From Camellia lanceoleosa (lineage: Eukaryota > Streptophyta > Magnoliopsida > Ericales > Theaceae), in the NCBI GenBank assembly GCA_025200525.1, contig CM045768.1, forward strand, positions 53,693,177-53,757,176: 64,000 nt of DNA, given 5' to 3'. The notes beneath the pieces are model-generated. The model did no database searches. It was not told the origin of the DNA and saw only the letters and a list, made by a program, of their open reading frames with translations. This document shows positions 47,982 through 59,400 of this stretch, piece by piece. How positions within the stretch are numbered: the first letter of the stretch is position 1; every line of letters starts with the position of its first letter. The position numbers and the translations under genes were made by a program.

Positions 47982-50040
47982 ACAATTGAACAATACTTTC
48001 AACCACATCACAATGTTTCTTTCTCGATTCTTGTCCTTGGTACATGTGTTGCACATGACACGAGACGACAAAGATAGACCAAATATGAGAGATCTCACAT
48101 CTGGTTGGCCACCTTCAATGTTGCCTTTTTCCATGCCACCATCATTGTATTGCTATGCAGAGGGATATCAGACTCCACCATCGTTAGTTGTTCATCAATT
48201 GAGCACAGCGATCGAGCACTAAAAGCTAGAATTTGTCAATTGTGAGTACTAAGTGAGTCTGTGACTCCATGAATACCAGTGAGACAGTAAGGGTGGTTTT
48301 AGAGGTGAGATGGTAAGGGTTGTTTCAGAGGCGAGATGGTGAGGGGGTTTCCCTGGAGCTTGAGAGAGATCGAAAGAGAAAGAACTGGGAGGTGGGAGAT
48401 GAGAGAGACGAAGATGAAGAGTCTACGTTTGATTGAGAGATGAGAGAGAAATGTAATTCTCTAGATTTTTCTTTGAAGGAGAGAGGGGGTATGTTGATAA
48501 CTCTAATCTCTCAATGTACAATATAATCATGACACTTGCTCATCTTATTTTTATACTCATATATGCAGTCGGGTTGGTTTCATTCAGTGGGCATAACATA
48601 AACTCGTCACCGGCCGTAAATCTAAAAAATATAACTTGCAGTTGACTGTTGCTAGTTTTGAAATCAATGGTTCAACATTGGGTTCGGATGGGTGGGTTGG
48701 GTAGACCTAGGGATGGTGAAAATTACCCTTCCTAAGGATGGTTGAGGACTTGAGGCCTAGAATCTCAAATGCCATATCAATTTGATTAACAAAAGACATT
48801 CCAAAAAAGCAATCCACCCACTTTAACCCAAAAAACTAGACTATCCAACTTATTCCAAACCAATCTAAGAGCAACTCCAGTGAGTTGATATAATGGATTT
48901 ATTTATAAAAAAAAAAACCATCTCTAGAAAGAAGGCATATCCGAATTGCATTCGTATATTGATACTCCTCGGATAGTTACGGATACGTATCGGATAAGTC
49001 TAAAAAATATGTGATATTTCATAATTAATTTTGAAGTATCAGATACTCTTAAGTCACATGTCAGAATTTCGAAAAATCTCGCTATGAGAATCTAGGTTCA
49101 CTAAGTTGCATCATACATGCCTAATAGCAAAAAGGGATGCTAAAAGTGTGTCTTGATTTAAGCATCATATATTTTAATGACGAAATATTTCATCTCTAAA
49201 AATAATTGCAATCATATGATAGGACCATAAAAGAAATATACTCAATGACAAACCTTGGCTAAAATATTGTATTCAATTCAATTTTGAATGGCAAACACAT
49301 TCTTGAACTTGTTTTTTAATGGACAGCACAACAATGCGAAACAAAAATAACTCATCCCTATTTTTTACTGGGAAAGTTGTGTATATCTTCAATGGAGAAG
49401 CACTAACATACACTATCAAAAATTACATTTTTTAAAACCCTAACATGCGAACTTTGAAAACTCCAAACCAAAGCCCTAAATTTTGAATTTAAAATTTAAC
49501 TTGTCAATCAAAATCGTAAATTTTCAATCTAAAATCTTACTTATCAACATGCTTTCGTTCTTTCAATTGGGAGTTAGAAGCACAAACCTGGTTCAATCTA
49601 TGGCTAAGGATGGAGGTTTTTCTAAATTTGTTTACCCGTATTTTCTGTCTCTCTCTCCGTGTTGTTCCTATTTCGTCTTCTCGGAGTATTGTGTTGCTGG
49701 AGGAGATTGGTTGTTTTTCCCCCTTCACGTTAACCCTCATCTTTTTCTCTACATTGTTGTCTTCTTTACTTCTATTCTCTACGTTGCTATCTTCTTCTTC
49801 AAATGGCTGTGATGTTACTACCCTCTTCTTCTATTCTCTTCACATTGCAGCCTTCTTCTTCTTCTTATGCTTATTCTTCTTCCATCCTCTTATGATTATT
49901 CTTCGGTCTCCTTCTCTTTCTCATCTTTCTTTGGACATATCTGTTTTTTTTCCCCCATTCTTATTCTTCTTCAACCCTTTCTTCTTATTCATGTTTTATG
50001 TTAAACTTTGAAATAGTGTTCATTTGTGTATGTATAGTAG
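45271..50040 (+). other. Non-coding region, probable leader intron; many microsatellites
   Basis: No gene-like frame. Simple repeats: AT at 45996-46017, CT-rich 46810-46870 and 47030-47045, AAAT about 47518-47558, GA about 47742-47775, AT then GA at 47940-47980. 47320-47460 (ending GCATTGGAGATGCTCCT) and 48870-48890 (AGAGCAACTCCAGTG) resemble ends of small DNA transposons but partners are unclear. Confidence 0.4.
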
Positions 50041-50058
50041 TGTTTGTTGGTATTTATA

Positions 50059-50295
50059 AACCAAACCAAACCAAACCAAACCAAGCCAAGCCTTAAGTCC
50101 CATCAAATGAGGTCGGCTGCATGAATCCTTCTTCTCCACTTGACTCTATCTCATTTAATCGATTCAAAGTAGGATTCATTTTCATAAGGGATCCAAGTGG
50201 CTTTTTACGTGCTAGCTATCAGTTACCTAACACACAACCCTCCTCCTTTACTCAAGCTTGGAACCGGCGGAGTTGTTAAGCAATTCCGGCGGAGT
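50059..50295 (-). mobile_element. Au-like tRNA-derived SINE
   Basis: Flanked by an 18-bp target duplication, TGTTTGTTGGTATTTATA (50041-50058) and TGTTTGTTAGTATTTATA (50296-50313), with one difference. On the minus strand it carries a pol III B-box-like GGTTCCAAGC, the plant Au-SINE text GCCGACCTCATTTGATGGGA then AAGGCTTGG, and ends in a TTTGG repeat tail. About 237 bp. Confidence 0.85.
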
Positions 50296-50336
50296 TGTTT
50301 GTTAGTATTTATATTTTTAAATATTTAATATTTATT

Positions 50337-50827
50337 TGTTGGTATATTCACCCCATATGAGATGAACCAACAATGGAGCTTCCACCAAATAGAGATGGCC
50401 AACAAATGGAGCTTCCACTCAGAGAAAATGGAGCACCAAGATAATGCTCACCAACTCCAGCCCACTAGAGAGTGGAAGGAGGTTGGTGATGGCCAATCAA
50501 GTCTTCTTCTCAAGGTGTATAAATAGGTGAAGAGAGGAGAAGGAAAATGCAAGAGTTAAACCAAGAGTGAAACAAGAGAGTGCGAGATGTGAGAAACCGT
50601 CTCCCTCGGTGTGAGCGAGGGAGACGGGGGAATGGGTGAGTGAGAATAGTGTGAGTTTCTCCTCTGTAATATTTTTGTAATCTCTCTATAATTGATAAAC
50701 GGTTACTCTCCCGTGGACGTAGGCATTATTGCCGAACCACGTAAAATATTGTCTCTTTCTGCATGGATGCGTTTTTCTGGTTGTTATAAATTCTATAAGG
50801 TCTTGGGCGGGATCCCCGATCCCAACA
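50337..50827 (+). repeat. 5' LTR of the non-autonomous element
   Basis: 491 bp, TGTTGGTATATTC to GATCCCAACA. A TATAAATAGG box lies at 50517-50526. A 12-bp perfect hairpin (CCGTCTCCCTCG, 50597-50608, with 50616-50627) follows it. AATAT-TTTTGTAAT-type text near 50667 may be the polyadenylation region. Confidence 0.92.
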
Positions 50828-50829
50828 AG

Positions 50830-50841
50830 TGGTATCAGAGC
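50830..50841 (+). other. Primer binding site of the non-autonomous element
   Basis: TGGTATCAGAGC, exact complement of plant initiator methionine tRNA 3' end, two bases inside the 5' LTR. Confidence 0.9.
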
Positions 50842-52550
50842 CTCGTCGGTGGCGTTTCGGAACAAAAACAGTGTGTGCCCCGAAACTGCCCAGAAATCGG
50901 ATTGCTCGAAATCAGGTTTTGAGCATACCAGGAGCAAGGGCTCGACGAGAGGAGTCCAGAAATGCAAAGAACACCCCAAACAGAGGCCAGACGTGCCCTT
51001 ACGCGCCCCTAGAAGTTGGAGCGTGAGGCCCAGTTGCAGCACGCGCCACACGCGCCGAGGAGGAACACCGGCGCGTCATCTCACGCTGCCACGCGCGCAC
51101 GCGCGCTGTAGCGAGATGAGGAAAGGCAGTGGGAGAAGCGTGGCGTGAGCACCACGCGGCGCACGCCAACGCGGTAGCCGCGGCGTGCGACGTTAGTCAA
51201 CACGTGGACCATTCAGTGCATGCCACGTGTCGATCAGCGAGTGGGCGGTCGGCGCGATCGGCGCCATCGCGTGGCAGATCTGAGGCGTACAAAATGTTTT
51301 GGCTAAATCTAAGCGATTTGGAGTCCGTTTTTGGCGATCCAATAATGGTTTCCAACTATTTGGAGTATTCCGGACACATCCGTACGGTCAGATTTTGGAA
51401 TTAAAGTTTCTATAAAAAGAAGGCAGATTAAAGTGACAGACGGCGGTAGTGCGGCAAACGAAATATTCTGTTGGAACACAGAATATTCCTGATGTTTTAA
51501 AAATTGCAATTTTGGCTCCTTTAGTTTGTGAAATTATAGTTTGGTCCCAGTGTTTGGAAAATTTGCAATTTTGCCCCAGTTTTGGAGAAAGTTTTCAGTG
51601 AGGTCCCCAGAAGTGCAGCGATGATTGGTCCTAGCTAATCGGACCGTTCCGGACGCAATCGCAAGGTCAGAATGGTAAAATTCTGAACAATTTTTTAAAG
51701 ACTATTAAACATGGGAGTTTGTCATCTTTAATAGTCGAAGGAAGGTTACCGGATATTGTGGAACGCTGCGGATTCACTGAAGAGGTTAGAATGGGCAGAT
51801 TCTAACCAGATTGGACAACCAGATACAGATCGAGATAGATCATTAAAGACCAAAGGAGATTAGGCTTAATCAAATGGCAAATCAATGGAGATCAGGATTG
51901 GTCAAGGGTGATCAGAAGAATTGCACATGATTATCTCAAGATCAACAATGTCTAGGAAAGTTCTGTCAAAAAGACACTGTCTAAGGAGACTGGTTCTTAA
52001 GTGGGACCGATTGTGACCCCACCAGTCTTTCCTGGGAACTTTCCTGGTTGTTGATGTCATCAGAGGATCTGGTTCAATCAGAAGAAAAGTCCACTTCATC
52101 AGATAGATGATTGGCAACCAGTGCAGGCTTAGAGAAATGTTGTGGCAGTTGGAGCTACTGTCAAACATAATACAAGAAGTACTGGTAGTATGTGAACGTG
52201 GAAGGGCAACAGCTGCAGTAGTGCATACATAAGGTGTAGGAGCACGCACTCTGATATACAGATGAGTACACAGGAATGTCATACAAGGTGCAGATATACA
52301 ACAGTGCAAGAGTGCGCAGCAGAATCGTACAAAGGTGCAGTGTGCTGGATTTCGGCCTGGCAGCAACAACTAGTTCATAGAAGAAAGCTCTAGACAGAGA
52401 AATTGAAACGGATAAGACGCTGCAGTGCGCACCCAGTGAGAGGCAGATTTTTTCTCTGTCCTAAATTTGGTTCGTGGCAGTGAAGTCGCGACGGGTGCCC
52501 AGAGAGTTTGGGTGGAGTCACCTCAACAGGGAAACACTGAGCATTCTATT

Positions 52551-53549
52551 GGAGGATGCAAGTACCTGGTAATAGAGGTGCGAGCCATGCAAGATGATGT
52601 GTGGCGGTTGAAGACATTCCAAGTAGGAGGTGCAGATTCACTCTGGATGCTCAGTGGAATGGAGGCATATTTACAACGGTGTTTTATCATCCATGGAGGT
52701 GATGGGGGTGATTTATTTTATTCACCCGGTTGAAGCCAATTGGAAGCCAACTGAAGACCTTTCAGAGTCAGTTGCAAAAGTTATCAGTTCATTTGGAGAC
52801 TCTCAGGTTAGTTGCAGAACTTTAGAGTTCATTGGGTTTTTCGCTAGGGGATAGAGAGAACCAGCATTGGCAGAGTGTACTATGGAGATTTGACATATGT
52901 AATAAGTCCAAATGGTAGTACTTTATTGGCATTGGCCTCTGTGGAGGCGTTGGAGATCCTTCATGGATCGTTGTTGGAAGACTCGCATCTGGTGAAGCTT
53001 TGGTTTCCGCATTTGTCGATTTGAAGAAGGTGTGAAAATCTACTTCAGATCTTGGTGGAGGATGCAAGTACCTGGTAATAGAGGTGCGAGCCATGCAAGA
53101 TGATGTGTGGCGGTTGAAGACATTCCAAGTAGGAGTCTTGATTCACTCGATGCTCGGTGGAATGGAGGCATATTTACAACGGTGTTTATCATCCATGGGG
53201 GTGATGGGGTGATTTATTTTGTTCACCCGGTTGAAGCCAATTGGAAGCCAACTGAAGACCTTTGAGTCGATTGCAAAAGTTATCGATTCATTTGGAGACT
53301 CTCGGTTAGTTGCGTAACTTTAGAGTTCATTGGGTTTTCTCTGGGGATAGAGAACCAAAGATTGGCGAGTGTACTATGGAGATTTGGCATATGTAATAAG
53401 TCCAAATGGTAGTACTTTATTGGCATTGGCCTCTGTGGAGGCGTTGGAGATCCTTCATGGATCGTTGTTGGAAGACTCGCATCTGGTGAAGCTTTGGTTT
53501 CCGCATTTGTCGATTTGAAGAAGGTGTGAAAATCTACTTCAGATCTTGG
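52551..53549 (+). repeat. Tandem duplication inside the non-autonomous element, period 506 bp
   Basis: Copy 1 (52551-53056) and copy 2 (53057-53549) both start GGAGGATGCAAGTACCTGG and end at CTTCAGATCTTGGTGGAG. Copy 2 has several small deletions relative to copy 1. Confidence 0.9.
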
Positions 53550-55440
53550 TGGAGCTTTGACGGTTTTTTTTTTGTTCAATGTCTATTGGAGGCATTGTTG
53601 TTTGCGGTCTTTCACGGATTATTGGCAACTTTCAGAGTCGTGGTTTATTGAGATTCATTATCACAGCTGGGATCTATGATCATGTCTGATTAGATCTATG
53701 GGTGTCTCCGGTTTGTGAGACTTGATTGTTTTTTCTTCTTGTGAATTTTCATTTTCGCAATCTGTTCCATATTCAGAGACATCAGCTATTGGTAGTCTGG
53801 GTGACGATTCAGGCTCCGGGTGTTTGCTTCTCTGGAAGCGGTTTGACCGTTGGTGTTCATTGAAGATTGGAAGAGATTGTTGCGGAGAAACGTGAAGATG
53901 GTGATTTTGTGAATCTCATGTGTTGGGATCCATCCTTAATCGCCGTTGATTTGGAAGGATAGATCGTTTGCAGACTCGGTGAAGTCAGCGGGAACTGTTG
54001 GAGTTGTGCATTTACGGTGCATGTGCCTTTTGGGCGGTTTTTGGCAACTGTGAAGATGGTGCATCATCTTGTGTTTGCCGGTTGGAGTGCGATTGGAGGA
54101 ATCGAGTTTGCTCGACACTTGAGATTTTTGGCTCTTGGTATTTTGTAAGTTCATTTAAAGTTTGTTCGATACTTCAACCGGTTAGAGCCTAACTGCGTCC
54201 ACAGTCCAGTTTTGTTTGGTAGAGAACTTGCTTCAGTTCTCGGAGAATTTGTTTGGCTCTCTTGATTAATTCAAGCTTGAAGAGAGCAGTATTGTGTTCG
54301 ATGGTTGATCGGACATGATGTTTTAGTACCGCTTCGAAGTTGCTTTGTGGAGAATTTGAAGCCTTTTTGTTTAGTCTCCTCAAAGATTGGTTCAAGCGGG
54401 TTGCTCACCATGTTTTGTTTGGAGTTGTCAGGACAACTTGTTTGGCGCCTATGGAAATCGGAATTTGGCACTATGGTGGAGCTTGAGTTGCGAAATCGAA
54501 GAGCTAGCTCGATTGGTTCTGCATGTTCTTTGCATTAGCTCAATGTGATTTTGAGCAATGGAATCTGCGTGTTTTGGAAAAGCGCTTGTGTTTTGTATGA
54601 GATGGCATTCGATTTGGGAATGGTTGGATACAGGTTATGGTATCGGTTTTGATTACGTGGCGTGACGCACCTCTTTAATGAAACGAGTTGTTGCGGATCT
54701 CTCGGTGAACTTCGGCGCGGAGGAGAGATGGAGCCACGATGAGCACTCAAGAATGTGGGTGTGGGTACTATGCTAGGTGTTGCATAGTTGGTGACTTGTA
54801 CAGATCTGTTGAAGTTGCTTTGGAAGAAAGAGCTACTGTCAACCATCATCTAGTAGTACAAGTGATAGATACGCAGGTAACGTGTATCGTTGAACTGGAG
54901 ATCAGGGATTGCAAAAGGCATGAACAATAAGTGTGTGAAAACGCTGGGAAGTTGTTCAAGAGTGCAAAGGGCAAATGCTGATAGTTCAGGATAGTTCAAG
55001 GGAAACTCCGAGCAAAGAAAACCAGGAACTCTGACCAGACAAAAGAAGTGTTTTTCTGTTGCTCCAGTTTTGGTCATGCAAAGAGATAAGGCATGACAGT
55101 CAAGGGCATCTCAGCAGGGGGTGCAGGACATTCAATCAGGGGGTGTCGGATATCTTGGTTACGCCAATTCAAGCATAGCAGGTGAAGACATCCGAAACAA
55201 GAAACGTGGAAGAGATCTGTGGGAGATAGGAGCAGAGGCTCTCTCCAAATCAGAGAGTGGTGTGAGTTGAGTTGAGGATGTAGGATTCCCTCCTCCTCTT
55301 GTATCTCTGGTGTATTATCTCTAGCTTCAGGGGATGCAGTGTCTCAATCAGGAGATGAAGATTCTGTTGGTTTTTTGGGCGTAACAAGATTAGCAGCAGT
55401 GTGTGCCGTGGATCACCTCACATGGGTTGAGGGGGTGATT

Positions 55441-55933
55441 TGTTGGTATATTCACCCCATATGAGATGAACCAACAATGGAGCTTCCACCAAATAGAGAT
55501 GGCCAACAAATGGAGCTTCCACTTAGAGAAAATGGAGCACCAAGATAATGCTCACCAACTCCAACCCACTAGAGAGTGGAAGGAGGTTGGTGATGGCCAA
55601 TCAAGTCTTCTTCTCAAGGTGTATAAATAGGTGAAGAGAGGAGAAGGAAAATGCAAGAGTTAAACCAAGAGTGAAACAAGAGAGTGCGAGATGTGAGAAA
55701 CCGTGTTCCTCGGGGTGGGCGGGGGGGGCGGGGGAATGGGTGAGTGAGAATAGTGTGAGTTTCTCCTCTGTAATATTTCTGTAATCTCTCCATAATTGAT
55801 AAACGGTTACTCTCCCGTGGATGTAGGCATTATTGCCGAACCACGTAAAATATTGTGTCTTTTTCTGCATGGATGCGTTTTTCTGGTTGTTATAAATTCT
55901 ATAAGGTCTTGGGCGGGATCCCCGATCCCAACA
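55441..55933 (+). repeat. 3' LTR of the non-autonomous element
   Basis: 493 bp. Preceded by the purine tract (55427-55438). It differs from the 5' LTR at roughly a dozen sites, several concentrated at 55703-55736 where A residues are replaced by G. Confidence 0.92.
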
Positions 55934-56384
55934 AGTATATTTCATTTCGCTTATGTTGAACCTTAAATTATTTGCTTATATTAAATTGTATTTTTTTTGA
56001 CATACAAGGTGTGCCTCACTTCGGTGAAGCTTGCGCCTTGCACGTAGGCCCCAAGAGACCTTGGCGCCTCGGTGCGCCTATCACCTTTAATAACACTGGT
56101 ATTTTCTATTGATACTTTATACATTGTTATTGTCTAATGCCCCTTTATATCTTTTGAGATGAAATTAGTTGAAACATCATATTTTATAGGAATTTTCCAT
56201 TAGATGTTCTCGTTGTTTTTTCATATTTCATGTAAGCATTGTGTTGAGCACTGGTGCTCTCATTTTCATTTTGTCACTGCTCTATGTTTGTACTCATGAT
56301 TATGCATATACAACCGTTCGTTAATGCTGACGTTTACCAGTGGTTCTGTTTTTTGGGTTTTTTTTTGGTCCTCTAATTATGCAG
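55934..56384 (+). other. Probable end of the IF-2 leader intron
   Basis: Resumes intron-like sequence. 56005-56095 (GTGCCTCACTTCGGTGAAGC, CTTGGCGCCTCGGTGCGCCT) is a GC-rich motif block I associate with dispersed plant repeats. It ends with a polypyrimidine tract and acceptor TTATGCAG at 56384. Confidence 0.4.
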
Positions 56385-56404
56385 AGTTTGGCATATACTT
56401 ATGA

Positions 56405-59400
56405 ATGGCTTGGAGTGAGGTTGGGAGAAAGGTGCGTCTTTGGTATCAGTTTAAGATGCCTATGAATATCCATGTGATTACATTTTACTTCTATGATCTT
56501 TGTCAGCTGACCTTGAAATTCTCAACATTTTCAAATTTTGTATGGTGATACCAAATTAATTGAGTTTTTAAAATTTTCAGAGAAAAATATTTTCTTTTCC
56601 ATTCTTAAGTTGGTTTATTCTTGTGAGTTTTACCAGCCAACTTATGTCACTTGAGCTTTTCATGGTACTGTCATATTATCCTATTATCCTTTTTAATGGT
56701 TTTAATTCTACTAGATCACTCTGTTCCTGCATCTTATTTAAAAGACGTTGTATTTAGTTGCATACCACGGGTATCATCCACGTGTTTGGTCACTGGTTTG
56801 ATGAGTATCATCCACACTGTTCTTGGAGACCTTTAGTTCACTGACATAATGGGAATTGCTCTTGGTTTCACTTTGCACATACTTGGTGTTGAATTTTTGA
56901 ACATAGTATGTTAGTGTATTGATGAGTTGGCTGTACATAGGTAATTCTCAGGTGTTCTTCTCCTGTCTCCTTTCCTTGGGTGGTTCGAGGGATTATGAAT
57001 AATTGGTATTACTTGGCATTCTATCCTTTAGTTTATTTTCTCCGTTGTTTTCTGCTTCTGTTTTATCATGCCTGTCCAAAAGGAAAATGAAAAATATGGT
57101 GCAATTGTTGAGTTTAATGATGTTAGGATTATGAACTCAGGCTTCCTCTGACATTGCCTGTAGATTTAATTATGATGGTTTTTGTCATCTCCCTAAACAA
57201 ACTGTCTGCATTCACATTGACGTCACTGTCTCTCTTTGAACCTCTTTGTAGTTTGTCATAATAAAAAAGTGAAACCAAGTTAAGTTACCATGATGTATCT
57301 GGTAAATATTTCTTCTCATATTACTTTCGAAATTAATCTTAGATCTTTGCCACAGGGAATTCGTTCTAGCCTCACAAAAGCCTTGACTTCAACAACATTC
57401 AGAGATGCACTGGTGTCAAAATCTTCAAACACCGTTGAAGGAAAGGTGAAGGCATTTTCTGCTTCAGTCAGATGCATACCAGGTAAATGGGAATGCATAT
57501 TGCATCTTTTTGATTTGTGTTCGGTATTTGTTTGGTTCTGCTTTTGTTACGGACTGGACTTGTATGTTTTGCAGCTTTTTATTTCAAAATTTCAACTGGA
57601 GTCCGTTCCTCTGTTCTGCATGTTCTCGTGGTTTAAAACAACGAATCAAAAAAATGTTGTCCATTGGTTTTATTACTAGGCAACACAAATTTCTTTCTAG
57701 CACTCACAATCTCTAAAAGAGAAAAATAGAGCATTCTAAGGAAGGTTTCAAGTATACTTTTTATTATTGATTCCCCTAAAATTTTGTACTGCAGAATTTT
57801 CTATCAGCCGAGTGTTATGGGGCGCTGACAATTGCGAATTTTTGACCAGGCGGCCCTTAATACGGTACATTGACATCTTTTTTTTTTTATTGCTTCCCCC
57901 ACCCCAATCCCAATGTCTATTTGGTTTAGACTAATAGCTGCCCCGTTTATTCAACTGTTTGTACTATAGTCCTGTCCACTTGTACTTCTCCTGAAATGTT
58001 CAGCTGTTGCGATGAAGTAGTTTGCTCTGGTTGACTGTTTAGCCTAATTGTAAATTTTCTGTATCTCTGTTGGAAAAAAGGTGCAACGCAGATTGTTTAT
58101 CTCCCAGGGGGTAACATTTAGGTCTCAACACATGAGACACAAGCTTTTTTGATTTTTGAATTTATGTGTAAGACATGTAAAAAAAGTTGTCAAATTAAGT
58201 GTGAGAGCATGTAAACTGCAATCTGTTATTTGTCTTTAATTTTTGAATTGTTGATGATATTTTTCCCCTTCATTTTCCAATTTGGTCTTCCTGAGATAAT
58301 TAATTAAAATTTGAACATGGATGATTTTATTAAAATTTGATGATTTTATTGTAGCTTTTATTGTTTAACCATGGATGATTTTTTAAGTGACATGATTAGC
58401 TGGAAAAATAAACTAATGTGTATTCCTCTTAAGTCTAGGGTGTAAGTGCATTTTTGTGTTTAGAGCTATGCCTTACCTCCCTTGTGATATGACATGTGCA
58501 AACCTTCTTTCTCTGAGCACCATTTGTGCAATTTGAAGTGATTTTGGTCCTTGTGTGAAAATATTATCTCAGTCCAAGATTTTTTACAGAATTACCCTCA
58601 TACCCCCCCTCCCATGTAGAAGGGATAAATGAAGAGAACTTATTTTAAAATAACTGTCTCCTCTTCGATTGTATGATTTGCTATTTGTGGAGATGGAAGA
58701 AGTGAACGACCTTTAGCGACCATCGCAATGTTACTTCATGAGCACAATGATTTGTAAAGAAAAGTAGAAATAAATTTGGTAAAATTTTTCAATAATAGCA
58801 GCACTGAAAGATGCCTTTTTTTTTTTTTTTTTTTTGGTGTGAGATTTTTTTCCTGTGTTTTCATGGATAAGTTAAGGATGCTAGACAATTCTTTTCTTGC
58901 CTTTTTTCTTCTTTTCTCTTCTTTGACTAACTTTTTTTTCTATGGCACTGAACTACAATGCTGCCACAGAGAGATTTTACCATTTAAGCTAAATGGTACC
59001 TTCTCTAACTTCTTATCTCTTGCTACATCCTGTTGTCTGTATTGACAGGTTGCCACATAATTTGATTACCCTCTGGGCAATTCCTGATCTGTCATGTGCT
59101 TTTGTTTTGCTGAGTTAACTATGTTTGACATGCTTTTATCTGCTCTTTTAAACATGCTAAATAAGATATAAAAATAAGAATTTCCTTGGATGCATGATAT
59201 CTTCTTCACATCTATTGAGATTGGATCTATGCAGCGATTTCTTAATAGTTACTTTTCCAGCTGTTAGGGTCTTAGAATTGGATATGAATAATTCTATGGA
59301 CACTAACACACTCACTAAAAATCTTACTAAAAGTGTAAGTGGCCAAATATGATTGGTGGTCAAAAAAGCTATGATACTTGATATTTAGACACGTGCTTTT

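Larger units (their letters stand above)
50337..55933 (+). mobile_element. Complete non-autonomous LTR retrotransposon (LARD-like)
   Basis: 5,597 bp with two LTRs of 491 and 493 bp (about 97% alike by eye), initiator-Met primer site TGGTATCAGAGC (50830-50841) and a purine tract TTGAGGGGGTGA before the 3' LTR. The 4.6-kb inside has no gag, protease, integrase or RT text that I can find, so it would depend on a partner element for movement. The tRNA-Met primer site and 5-kb scale fit a copia or unclassified parasite element. No 5-bp target duplication is visible (TTATT left, AGTAT right). Confidence 0.88.

Noticed and set aside
49483..50011. Two overlapping frames of 109 and 133 codons
   Set aside because: Phe/Leu/Ser-rich translation of a TTCTTC-rich tract with no domain; shadow of low complexity.
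50686..51148. Open frames of about 120-139 codons around 50.7-51.1 kb
   Set aside because: They span the LTR end, primer site and GC-rich leader of a retrotransposon, not a gene.
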